Of a DNA stretch of 22,218 bases, positions 1 to 6,833 are shown in pieces. The position numbers were made by a program, and so were the translations under genes. Source of the DNA: a virus; IMG/VR virus record IMGVR_UViG_3300043823_000263, positions 1 through 22,218 of that record; one strand, written 5' to 3'. The stretch's first letter is position 1; each line of letters opens with the position of its first letter. A model generated the notes under the pieces. That model ran no database searches. It was not told the origin of the DNA and saw nothing but the letters and a program-made list of their open reading frames with translations.

Positions 1-591
1 TGATTGTGCAGTTACAGTAACTTTCTCGATTGAGAATGCCATTTGTTGGAATGCTGCGTTTGAGTCAGAACCCAAATATTCAGCAACGCTTGTTGGCATA
101 GCGATACCAGTTGTGGTAGCACCAGTAGTTACGTTCTGGAATGTATTTGCTGTATCTGTAGCGACTGTGCCTTGGAAACCGTATGGGTTGTTAGCAGAAC
201 CAACACCAGAGAATATTGTGTTAGCTTCGTTGTAGAATGCTTCTGGGTTTGTGTTTGCTTGTCCTGTATAACGAGCACGCATTGCGAAGATCAAACCTGT
301 TGGACCTGTCATTGGTTGAACACCAGCAACATCATAAGCAATCAGGTTTGGTAGAGCACGGCGAACCAATGAAATCAAGATTGGGTCAAAGTTTTGAACA
401 CCACCAGTAACGTTGGTTGGACCAGGATCTGATGTTTCATTCAAAGCCATGCGATCTTGTGCCATCGCTTGTGCTTGGTTTTCCAAAACAAGTGCAGTAA
501 CTGCTTTCTTGTATGGATCTTTAATTGCTTCTAGTTCTGGATGTTCCAGAACAGCGCTCCATTTATTTTGAAGTTCTTCTGTTAGATACAT
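1..591 (-). CDS. 23: Major capsid protein gp23, partial (first 197 codons)
   Basis: The frame is open from an ATG at 591 to the window edge, so the C-terminal part lies outside. The start is supported by an AGGAG ribosome site 7 bases upstream. The protein begins MYLTEELQNKWSAVLEH and continues with motifs that I recognise from T4-like major capsid proteins, including NFDPILISLVRRALPNLIAY (about residues 67-86) and PMTGPTGLIFAMRARY. In this family gp23 forms the hexameric capsid shell and its N-terminal stretch is removed by prohead protease gp21. An L-x-E site of the type gp21 cuts is seen at LNE (residues 50-52), just before TSDPGP, which would release a 52-residue propeptide; this site is inferred. 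Position after gp22 matches the T4 order, and a late-promoter-like TATAAATA lies 40 bases upstream. Identification is firm, although only about 40% of a typical 500-residue capsid protein is visible. Confidence 0.95.
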   Translation of the reverse strand, partial: MYLTEELQNKWSAVLEHPELEAIKDPYKKAVTALVLENQAQAMAQDRMALNETSDPGPTNVTGGVQNFDPILISLVRRALPNLIAYDVAGVQPMTGPTGLIFAMRARYTGQANTNPEAFYNEANTIFSGVGSANNPYGFQGTVATDTANTFQNVTTGATTTGIAMPTSVAEYLGSDSNAAFQQMAFSIEKVTVTAQS

Positions 592-630
592 GTAATGTCT
601 CCTATGTTAGTATCTTTTGTTGGTAATTTT

Positions 631-638
631 TATTTATA
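631..638 (-). promoter_or_regulatory. T4-type late promoter box upstream of gp23
   Basis: The minus strand reads TATAAATA followed by AAAA, in the 47-base gap between the gp22 stop and the gp23 start. It is identical to the T4 late promoter consensus, and T4 gene 23 is itself a strongly expressed late gene. The box lies 40 bases before the ATG, leaving room for a short leader with the AGGAG site. Function is inferred from sequence and position. Confidence 0.75.
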
Positions 639-1853
639 TTACCAAATCTTTTGAGATTGTGAAATTGATTTTGCTACAGCTTCCACTAGAGAATCTGAAC
701 CAGCTGATTTAACAACAGGCTTCTTTTCTTCTACGATTTCGACTGTATCATCCAATGCAGAACCATCAGCTACTTTAACATCAGTTTTGAAATATGATTC
801 TTTCAAAGTGTTAATCTTGCTAATAAATTCTTCTTCTGTGGTAAATTCCACACCCTCTGCGAGTGACTTCAATTTTTCCACTTGAGTTTGAGTCAAGCCT
901 TCACATACTGTGTGAATAGCCTCAACCTTTTTTGCTTCGCTCAATTCTTTTTTAAGTTCAACAGCAGCTTGAATTTGTTCATTTAGAGCAGCATCAAGTT
1001 CTTCAACTTTAGTTGTCAATTCTTCAACTACGTCTACTTTGTCTGTTGGAATATCGATATAGTGTTCTACGAATAGGTCACGTAGGCCAGTCATGAAATC
1101 TTCAACGATTTCTGCCTTCAAGCCTTTTTCAATTGCAACTTGGTTTTCTTTTGTCCATTCTTCAACAAAGTAACCCAAGTAGTCATCTACTTTTTGTGCC
1201 AATTCTTCTTTGATTTCTTCAACAGCTGCATCGAATTGTTCAGTCAATTCTGATTCGATTTCTTCAACAACGGTAGTTGCCTTAGCAACAACTGCTGCTT
1301 CAAAAATGGTAGCTGCTTTAGATTTGAATTCTTCTGATAGAGATTCACCAGAGAATAGTGCATCCATATCTTCACCGTATTGTTGGAATGTTGCGCCTGG
1401 GTTTGCTTGCATCATTTGTGGTGCTAGTTTACCTGCGATACGGTCACGAATAGTTTCGTAGTGAGTTGCATCAGCTTGAGCAGTATGTGTCAAGTCTGAA
1501 CGACCCATTGTTTCTTGTGGTTGACCTGATAGCTTAGAAATACCTACGCCGTCTTTCTCTGAACCAACTGGAGGTGTTGCACCAGGAGGAGTAGCAGATG
1601 GTGTACCTTTTGTGTAATCTGGATTGTGATCGCTGTCTTTTTCTGGAGACTGACCAATCTCACCCACATCTTGTTGACCTGTTACAGTAGAAGAAGGTAG
1701 TTTGTCTTTACCAACAGAACCCATTCTCTTACCTTGTGTGCCATCATCTTCACGTGCACCACGTTTAGATGCAATATTTGCATCGAATGTTGACTTTGAA
1801 TCTTCGCCTAATAATACTTTCTTAGCGGCATCAGATAGATTAAATTTTGACAT
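639..1853 (-). CDS. 22: Prohead core scaffold protein gp22
   Basis: This 404-residue protein sits between protease gp21 and capsid gp23, the place of T4 gene 22, the major internal scaffold around which the shell assembles and which gp21 later digests. The start at 1853 (MSKFNLSDAAKKVLLG) is preferred over a TTG further upstream because AAGGAG lies just before it. After an N-terminal segment comes a low-complexity, probably disordered linker (about residues 30-125, with PSATPPGATPP), then a long acidic helical region (about 160-370) rich in Glu, Lys and Ala with coiled-coil character and a gp22-like stretch, FKSKAATIFEAAV. Many L-x-E sites (LSE, LTE, LNE, LAE) could be gp21 cuts. The protein is clearly longer than T4 gp22 (269 residues), mainly through the linker. 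Identity rests on position, composition and the core motif. Confidence 0.85.
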   Translation of the reverse strand: MSKFNLSDAAKKVLLGEDSKSTFDANIASKRGAREDDGTQGKRMGSVGKDKLPSSTVTGQQDVGEIGQSPEKDSDHNPDYTKGTPSATPPGATPPVGSEKDGVGISKLSGQPQETMGRSDLTHTAQADATHYETIRDRIAGKLAPQMMQANPGATFQQYGEDMDALFSGESLSEEFKSKAATIFEAAVVAKATTVVEEIESELTEQFDAAVEEIKEELAQKVDDYLGYFVEEWTKENQVAIEKGLKAEIVEDFMTGLRDLFVEHYIDIPTDKVDVVEELTTKVEELDAALNEQIQAAVELKKELSEAKKVEAIHTVCEGLTQTQVEKLKSLAEGVEFTTEEEFISKINTLKESYFKTDVKVADGSALDDTVEIVEEKKPVVKSAGSDSLVEAVAKSISQSQKIW

Positions 1854-1881
1854 TTTAGAAATCTCCTTGATTTGTATTGGA

Positions 1882-1889
1882 TATTTATA
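1882..1889 (-). promoter_or_regulatory. T4-type late promoter box upstream of gp22
   Basis: The minus strand reads TATAAATA in the 37-base gap between the gp21 stop and the gp22 ATG, 29 bases before the start. It is a perfect match to the T4 late consensus. Together with the box before gp23 it suggests that scaffold and capsid genes have their own late transcripts. Activity is inferred. Confidence 0.7.
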
Positions 1890-1890
1890 A

Positions 1891-2535
1891 TTAGAATTTT
1901 TTAAGTAGGTTTTCAAATATTTTTAGACTTACTTGCTCAATTTGTGATTGAGATGCTTGTTTAATCATCTTCTTCGCTTCTTCGAGTTTTTGTTCGGTCC
2001 AAACACCATCTTGCAGTACCCACTCTTTACCTTCCATGATTCCTTGTACAAAAGCACCTGGAGCAGAAGGGTCAGCTACAATATCCGCCGCTGTGGCTAG
2101 ATAAAAGTCATCTTGAACAATATTGATGCCATTAACAGTTTTTAAAGAACCCATACCACGTGATGATACACCTAATTGTGCACCACCTTCGATAAGGTTT
2201 TTTGCGATGTTACCCATCGGTGTTTCAAGAATTTTAGCTTTGCCTATCCAATCATTACCTTCTTGACGTAAATTCACAATAAGGTGTGATACACGATCAA
2301 GATTGATAGATGGGGTGTCTGGATGGCCCAGTTCACCAAAGGCACGTTTTTGATTAATATAATTTTCTGTGTAACGATTAACTTCTTTACGCATGGTTTC
2401 TTCTTTATACATGCGACCGTTACGGTTTGTTCTTTCTGAAACTAAAAATGGTCCTTCGATAAACAAGGTTTTCTTGCCATCTTTTTCTTCGACCAGATAG
2501 TTTACCGATTCTGTAATTTCTTTGATTAATTTCAT
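1891..2535 (-). CDS. 21: Prohead core protein protease gp21
   Basis: This 214-residue protein is almost the length of T4 gp21 (212). Gp21 is a serine protease of the phage prohead protease fold that, inside the assembled prohead, cuts gp22, gp23, the core proteins and itself. Family landmarks are visible: the early segment GPFLVSERTNRNGRMY (residues 28-43), the catalytic His in ELGHPDTP (His71), and the catalytic Ser region QLGVSSRGMGSL (Ser124 or Ser125). The ATG shares one base with the stop of the preceding core-protein gene (TAATG), with GGGG a few bases upstream, so translation is probably coupled. The next gene is its main substrate, scaffold gp22. I consider this assignment secure. Confidence 0.95.
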   Translation of the reverse strand: MKLIKEITESVNYLVEEKDGKKTLFIEGPFLVSERTNRNGRMYKEETMRKEVNRYTENYINQKRAFGELGHPDTPSINLDRVSHLIVNLRQEGNDWIGKAKILETPMGNIAKNLIEGGAQLGVSSRGMGSLKTVNGINIVQDDFYLATAADIVADPSAPGAFVQGIMEGKEWVLQDGVWTEQKLEEAKKMIKQASQSQIEQVSLKIFENLLKKF

Positions 2536-2963
2536 TATAACCCCATTGCGTGACGTTTTCTCAAAGAACGCTGACGCTTTCTCAGAGAGGTTTGTAATTT
2601 TGCACGGCGCTTAGATTTAGCTTTACGTGCTGCTACTTTTCTATGACGAATTTCCGTAGCTGACATTCGTATTAACTTGCCACCACGTGTTGTATAACCT
2701 TTAGTGTCGGATAGTTTCTTTCTACGTTGAATCTTTCCGCCACGAATACGAACTTTAACTAACTTTGTTCTTCCTACCTTTTGTACATTATCTTCTTCGA
2801 GTTCAATAGCAACATCTACTCCATAGTCACCGTATATATCTTCGGCCAAACTCAGTTTAACCTGGTTATGTTTTTCTGTAACCAAGTCTTTTAGTTTGGC
2901 GTTCAAAATTTCTTTTGCTTCCGCCAAATCTCCTAACAAAAGAGATTCAATGAAAACTCTCAT
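2535..2963 (-). CDS. Prohead core protein, gp67/gp68-like
   Basis: This 142-residue protein has two distinct parts. Residues 1-45 (FIESLLLGDLAEAKEILNA, then KLKDLVTEK and LSLAEDIYG) follow the pattern of gp67-like prohead core proteins: a short amphipathic helix pair with an L-x-E site. Residues 75-142 are strongly basic, with SATEIRHRKVAARKAKSKRR and a tail of RKRQRSLRKRH. That Arg/Lys tail resembles what I recall of gp68-type core proteins in marine T4-like phages. In T4, genes 67 and 68 lie directly before 21, as here. The ATG shares one base with the upstream stop (TAATG) and no clear ribosome site is seen, so translational coupling is likely. Whether it equals gp67, gp68 or a fusion of the two I cannot decide without a profile search. 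Confidence 0.65.
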   Translation of the reverse strand: MRVFIESLLLGDLAEAKEILNAKLKDLVTEKHNQVKLSLAEDIYGDYGVDVAIELEEDNVQKVGRTKLVKVRIRGGKIQRRKKLSDTKGYTTRGGKLIRMSATEIRHRKVAARKAKSKRRAKLQTSLRKRQRSLRKRHAMGL

Positions 2964-3535
2964 TACGGTTTTAGTGAGTAAATACCAGCGTTGAATGCTG
3001 CAGGATCGTTCAACTGACCACGTTGGTACATTGCGTTATTCTTACGTAATGATAAAACTAATGTATATGAACAGGCTGCTTGTGCGCCCTGTGTGTAAAT
3101 ACCAATATCACCTAGTGGTGATCCGACTGCGTTGTTAGGAATGGATGGTAATTGTTCACCATTACCAAAATCACTAGATGCACTTAGATGGAAAATGGTT
3201 GATGAGTTTGCATATTGTAAAGCTGCGTTTGCGCCACCACCATTCCAGAAAACTTCAACAGCACCCATACCACCCGCTGTGTTTGAAGTTGGCATATTAA
3301 CAATTGCTTTTAAACCAGTTAATTGCAAGTCATAATATGATAATGTTGTGTTTGATGCACCGCCTTGTGTGTTTGCAACCAAATATCCGTTTGTTGCTAA
3401 AGCGTTTGCTAGTGTATTTGCTTGTATGCGTGTATTGTTTGCTTCTTGAGCTGAACCATCAAATGTTCCAGTTAATTTAATAACTGCATCTGTTGTTGTG
3501 TCTCTCAAAATCTGGTAAGTGAATTTGTTTGCCAT
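2963..3535 (-). CDS. Conserved T4-like virion-associated protein, unknown function
   Basis: This 190-residue protein begins MANKFTYQILRDTTTDAVIK and ends with RGQLNDPAAFNAGIYSL. I recall closely similar proteins in marine T4-like phage genomes near genes 20 and 21, but no assigned function. The composition (Asn, Thr, Gly and Ala rich, alternating hydrophobic and polar residues, no membrane segment or signal peptide) suggests a beta-rich structural protein. The ATG at 3535 has AGGA 8 bases upstream, and the gene starts 12 bases after the preceding stop. Lying among head-core genes, it may be a capsid-associated or head-decoration protein; that is inference only. The C-terminal L-N-D-P-A-A-F block and the central PSIPNNAVGSPLGDIGI are the best handles for a family search. 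Confidence 0.8.
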   Translation of the reverse strand: MANKFTYQILRDTTTDAVIKLTGTFDGSAQEANNTRIQANTLANALATNGYLVANTQGGASNTTLSYYDLQLTGLKAIVNMPTSNTAGGMGAVEVFWNGGGANAALQYANSSTIFHLSASSDFGNGEQLPSIPNNAVGSPLGDIGIYTQGAQAACSYTLVLSLRKNNAMYQRGQLNDPAAFNAGIYSLKP

Positions 3536-3547
3536 TTGAATATCCTA

Positions 3548-4021
3548 TTATTTGTTCTTCTTTACAAAGTTCAACAAGTTGTTAAAATCTTCTTCTGCCA
3601 TTTGTAGAAATACATCTTTATTGGATTCTGTTAGTTTATTAAAAATTCCAAAAATATCATTAGATGTTTCTGTACTAATAGAATTTTTCTCAACAATAGA
3701 TTTTAGTTTGTGGTGTGGACTAACTTGTTCTTCTACTGACGCTGACCATTGCATTGAAGAATATGGTACCGTTACATATTTATTAATTTTATCCACATAG
3801 TATAATGCAACTCTTTGGCCATTAGGAAACAATCGAATGGATTTACGTTTCATAATCAAAACCGCAGGAGGATCATGTGGTTGTGAGTGATTCTGTTTTG
3901 AGTTGTCTTCCATAACGGGAGGCAGATCACTCAACTCCAAAGATTCTTCAACTTGAATACCAAAGTGTTCAAGTTCTTTTTCTTCAGGTTTAGAAGAACG
4001 AATCTGATTAAGCGTTTTCAC
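3548..4021 (-). CDS. Hypothetical protein in head gene cluster (GTG start)
   Basis: I do not recognise a named family. The frame can begin at a TTG (4060), but a GTG at 4021 has AGGA about 9 bases upstream and lies inside the last codons of the preceding gene, the tight overlap seen elsewhere in this operon. That start gives 157 residues (MKTLNQIRSSKPEEKELEHF). A charged, probably disordered N-terminus of about 55 residues is followed by a compact segment, MKRKSIRLFPNGQRVALYYV then KYVTVPYSSMQW, that looks like a small beta domain. The C-terminus is helical and polar (FNKLTESNKDVFLQMAEEDF and NLLNFVKKNK). No catalytic motif or membrane segment is visible. Position between gp67-like and core genes suggests a role in head assembly, which is inference. 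Confidence 0.7.
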   Translation of the reverse strand: MKTLNQIRSSKPEEKELEHFGIQVEESLELSDLPPVMEDNSKQNHSQPHDPPAVLIMKRKSIRLFPNGQRVALYYVDKINKYVTVPYSSMQWSASVEEQVSPHHKLKSIVEKNSISTETSNDIFGIFNKLTESNKDVFLQMAEEDFNNLLNFVKKNK

Positions 4022-4187
4022 CTGCTGGTTCCTGTGCTGGTTGTAACATACCTTGTGCAATATTTTGTTTCTGTGTTTCTAGATGTGCCATTACTTTATC
4101 ATGTAATGCATTATAGAAAGATTCACGTGATTCTTTTGCTTGGTCATCATAAGCATAATCTATGAATTTACGAGTTAGTTCAGACAT
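4008..4187 (-). CDS. Small gp67-like prohead core protein candidate
   Basis: This 59-residue protein begins MSELTRKFIDYAYDDQAKES. The ATG at 4187 is chosen over an upstream TTG because GGAG lies 6 bases before it. The middle (SFYNALHDKVMAHLETQKQN, then IAQGML) is an amphipathic helix of the pattern F-x2-AL-x-DKV-x3-LE-x2-K, which recurs in small prohead core proteins of T4-like phages. The tail QPAQEPAGENA is short and polar. T4 gp67 (about 80 residues) is likewise small and helical and lies just after portal gene 20; here the collagen-like fibre intervenes. The identification as gp67-like is tentative, based on size, helix pattern and place. The gene overlaps the next one by 14 bases. Confidence 0.55.
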   Translation of the reverse strand: MSELTRKFIDYAYDDQAKESRESFYNALHDKVMAHLETQKQNIAQGMLQPAQEPAGENA

Positions 4188-4206
4188 TTTATTCTCCAAA
4201 TCAATT

Positions 4207-4228
4207 TATTTATTAGTATTTATTTATT
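4207..4228 (-). promoter_or_regulatory. Cluster of three late-promoter-like boxes
   Basis: In the 48-base gap between the charged collagen-like fibre and the gp67-like gene the minus strand contains AATAAATA three times (two overlapping copies at 4217-4228, one at 4207-4214). Each fits the NATAAATA form of the T4-type late promoter box. The gap is very AT-rich, so chance repetition is possible. If active, it would give the head-core genes a transcript independent of the fibre. Confidence 0.45.
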
Positions 4229-4235
4229 ATGGCGG

Positions 4236-6833
4236 TTATACCATACGTTCAATCGAAATGAATCCACCCGCAGTACCCTGACAATGCACACAGGTAACAC
4301 GGTAGATTCGGCCATTTGTTGTGTCTGTCATTGTGGCGACAATAACATCTCCACCAGAACTTAATGTATGTATAGCATTTATACTGGTCCAAGTCCCTGC
4401 GGTAAATGTAATACCACTTGAGTTAGTTTGACTAACTATAGAATATCCAGCAACCATTTCACATGTAGTTACATAAGCCGTAAACGATCCACTAACCGCA
4501 CTGGCCTCAATTATCAAACTACTACCGGTAGTATTGCGTAGTCGGACATTTAAGTTATCCATAGCTTGTGATGGAGAACTAACGTTAAATCCTGTTTGTG
4601 TCTTAGGAAAGAAACTACTTACTGATGGGTCGTTTGTTAAAACTTGAACACCATTTTGTACAACAATTGCAGAACCTGAACCACTGTTGTATTGTGTTCC
4701 GATACGAATAGTCGAACTGTCTAATGAGTTAATCCAAATTGAACCACTATTGGCATGTAAGTGTAAGTTACCATCATCAAATAATTGACTGTGACCAGAA
4801 CCAACAGAAACATAGTTGGTGTTGGACATACCATTGTTTACGTTGCCAGCAGCAGAACCGAAAGTTAAACCGCCATTGAATGTGCCTGTTGTGTTTGCTA
4901 GGGCATTGTTTGCCTTACCGAACGCAGAATTGGCAGTAATAAACGCTGAGTTACCTGTATTATATGCTGCCTGTGCGATAATTTGTCCTTCTTCACCCGA
5001 ACTATAAGCGTTCTGTGCGGTGCTATATGCAAGGTTTGCCTCATTATAAGCATTTTGTGCTAGTGTTGTGGCAGCAGTAATGTTGGTGTTTTGTGTTAAA
5101 TCTACACCTTGTGAGATTACTGTATTGGAACTTGCTAAGTTGGCGGTATTAAATGCTGCCTGAGCAAGAACGGTACCTGTATTTGCCTGTGCGTATGCAA
5201 GAGTTATATTTGCATTAGAACTATTCAAAGCACCTTGTAGATAGACTGTATTCGATGATGCAGTATTGGCGGTAACAAAAGCCGCATTGGCATATGTGCC
5301 TGCATTGATTGCATTTGTATTTGATGTGTTTGCTAGATTACGTGCAGTCTGGTCTAATAAAGGAATAGTGTTGGCATAGTTAAATGCCGCTTGTGCTAAT
5401 GCAGTTGCACTGTTTGCCACATTGAAAGAATATGAAAGTTCTGGTTGAACATTCAATGTGATGTTGTTACCGATGTTAATTGTATTTGTTAATGCGTTGT
5501 TTGCTGTGTTTCTTGCCGTTTGGTCTAACAGAGGTATTGTGTTAGCGTAATTGTACGCTGCCTGCGCAAGAACTGTACCTGTGTTTGCTTGTGCATATGA
5601 ACTATTGGCATATGTACCTGCGTTGATTGCATCTGTATCTGCGGTGTTTGCTAGATTACGAGCAGTCTGGTCTAGTAATGGTATTGTGTTGGCATAGTTA
5701 AATGCGGCTTGTGCAAGAACTGTACCTGTATTGGCCTGATTATATGCAGAATTGGCGGCTGAGTATGCAGAACCAATTACCGTATTTTGTGACTGATTTA
5801 CTGCAATTAAAAATTGGTCATTAGAAGATAGTTCTGTTGCCAACAAAGTCAAATCACCATTAGCTGCATCGTATGCGGCCTGTGCCATTGTTCTTGCTGT
5901 GGTATCTATTGTACCACCACCCACACCATTTGCAGCAACCCACTTACCTTCTGAAGCACTAAAGGTCAATACTTGACCGTCTGTGGCATTTTCAATGCTT
6001 AATTTGTCTGTGTCACCTAAGTCGTTCAACCAGTATGAACCAGAACCAGCAGTTTCACCACCAAATCCTTTTGTTGTGATTACTGCATTAATCTTATTCT
6101 TATAATTGTTTAGGTCTTGTTCGAGTGTCTTTTGAAACTTGGTGAATTTCTCTTGTAGTGGTGCTGAGTCTCCGTCTTTACCTGCAAGACCTGGTTCACC
6201 TCGTTCGCCCTTTTCACCTGTATCACCCTTATCACCTTTGTCGCCTTTAGTTCCGGCTTTACCATCTTTACCGTCACGACCATTCTTTCCGTTGGTGCCG
6301 TCTTTACCGTCAACACCATTACGACCATCTTTGCCGTCTATTCCGTCTTTACCGTCTTGACCTGCAAGACCTTGAATTCCAGGTTCTCCCTTGTCCCCTT
6401 TAGGTCCTTGTTCGCCTTGAATTCCTTGTTCACCATCTTTTCCATTGGTGCCATCACGGCCATCTTTTCCATGTTTGCCGTCCACACCTGCGATGCCTTG
6501 TTCACCTTGGTCTCCCTTATCGCCACTTTCTCCGATAAGTCCTTGTTCACCTCGTTCACCTTGTTCGCCTTTGTCTCCACGGTCACCTTTGTCACCTTTG
6601 ATTCCATCTTTACCAGATTGTCCTTGGTCACCTTTATCTCCTTTTTCACCACGAACTCCATCAAGACCATCCTTGCCGGATGGTCCTTCTACGTATTCGT
6701 ATATTACTTCTGGAGTTAAACTTGTGATGAGTTCGGAGATTTCTTCTCTGAGTTTAGTAACTTCTTTTTTTGTATATGCTACTGAAGTTGCTAACGTTAC
6801 CGACTCAACAAGATTATTGGTTTCTTTGGTCAT
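4236..6833 (-). CDS. Collagen-like fibre protein with charged Gly-x-y repeats
   Basis: This 865-residue protein (from ATG 6833; ATG 6839 in the same frame is also possible) has clear modules. Residues 1-49 are helical. Residues 50-221 are 57 to 58 uninterrupted Gly-x-y triplets dominated by GDK, GKD, GEQ and GER, a collagen-like triple helix. About 226-252 is a polar helical stretch, then a small domain (YWLNDLGDTDKLSIENATDG). Residues 313-645 are Asn/Ala-rich, with three near-copies of AQAAFNYANTIPLLDQTARN. The last 210 residues look beta-rich and may be the tip domain. Proteins of this kind trimerise into fibres that bind surfaces. The start overlaps the portal gene by 20 bases with only a weak ribosome site (GAAG), so coupling to the portal is likely. 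Its place directly after gp20, inside the head cluster, leaves open whether it is a tail, neck or capsid fibre. Confidence 0.85.
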   Translation of the reverse strand: MTKETNNLVESVTLATSVAYTKKEVTKLREEISELITSLTPEVIYEYVEGPSGKDGLDGVRGEKGDKGDQGQSGKDGIKGDKGDRGDKGEQGERGEQGLIGESGDKGDQGEQGIAGVDGKHGKDGRDGTNGKDGEQGIQGEQGPKGDKGEPGIQGLAGQDGKDGIDGKDGRNGVDGKDGTNGKNGRDGKDGKAGTKGDKGDKGDTGEKGERGEPGLAGKDGDSAPLQEKFTKFQKTLEQDLNNYKNKINAVITTKGFGGETAGSGSYWLNDLGDTDKLSIENATDGQVLTFSASEGKWVAANGVGGGTIDTTARTMAQAAYDAANGDLTLLATELSSNDQFLIAVNQSQNTVIGSAYSAANSAYNQANTGTVLAQAAFNYANTIPLLDQTARNLANTADTDAINAGTYANSSYAQANTGTVLAQAAYNYANTIPLLDQTARNTANNALTNTINIGNNITLNVQPELSYSFNVANSATALAQAAFNYANTIPLLDQTARNLANTSNTNAINAGTYANAAFVTANTASSNTVYLQGALNSSNANITLAYAQANTGTVLAQAAFNTANLASSNTVISQGVDLTQNTNITAATTLAQNAYNEANLAYSTAQNAYSSGEEGQIIAQAAYNTGNSAFITANSAFGKANNALANTTGTFNGGLTFGSAAGNVNNGMSNTNYVSVGSGHSQLFDDGNLHLHANSGSIWINSLDSSTIRIGTQYNSGSGSAIVVQNGVQVLTNDPSVSSFFPKTQTGFNVSSPSQAMDNLNVRLRNTTGSSLIIEASAVSGSFTAYVTTCEMVAGYSIVSQTNSSGITFTAGTWTSINAIHTLSSGGDVIVATMTDTTNGRIYRVTCVHCQGTAGGFISIERMV
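5337..5714 (-). repeat. Three near-identical 20-residue repeats in fibre
   Basis: The coding sequence holds three near-copies of AQAAFNYANTIPLLDQTARN, the second with Tyr for Phe. Two of the three units are followed by the similar sequence LANT, two residues, T-x-AINAGTYAN. The spacing is about 50 residues. They are spaced copies rather than strict tandem repeats and point to internal duplication within the Asn/Ala-rich shaft. Confidence 0.85.
6171..6686 (-). repeat. Collagen-like repeat region, charged type
   Basis: In the minus-strand frame every third residue is Gly for about 172 residues without a break. Lys and Asp/Glu dominate positions x and y (GDKGDKGDTGEKGERG). Lys-Gly-Asp and Lys-Gly-Glu pairs are known to stabilise collagen triple helices through salt bridges, without needing hydroxyproline. 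On the plus strand the same DNA gives proline-rich shadow frames, which I do not regard as genes. Confidence 0.9.

Noticed and set aside
1854-1916. TTG start giving a 425-residue gp22
   Set aside because: The ATG at 1853 has a strong AAGGAG site, and the extension would overlap the gp21 end and include the late-promoter-like box and ribosome site as coding sequence.
4022-4060. TTG start giving a 170-residue version of the hypothetical protein
   Set aside because: No ribosome site precedes it, and it would lengthen the overlap with the preceding gene to over 50 bases; the GTG at 4021 fits better.
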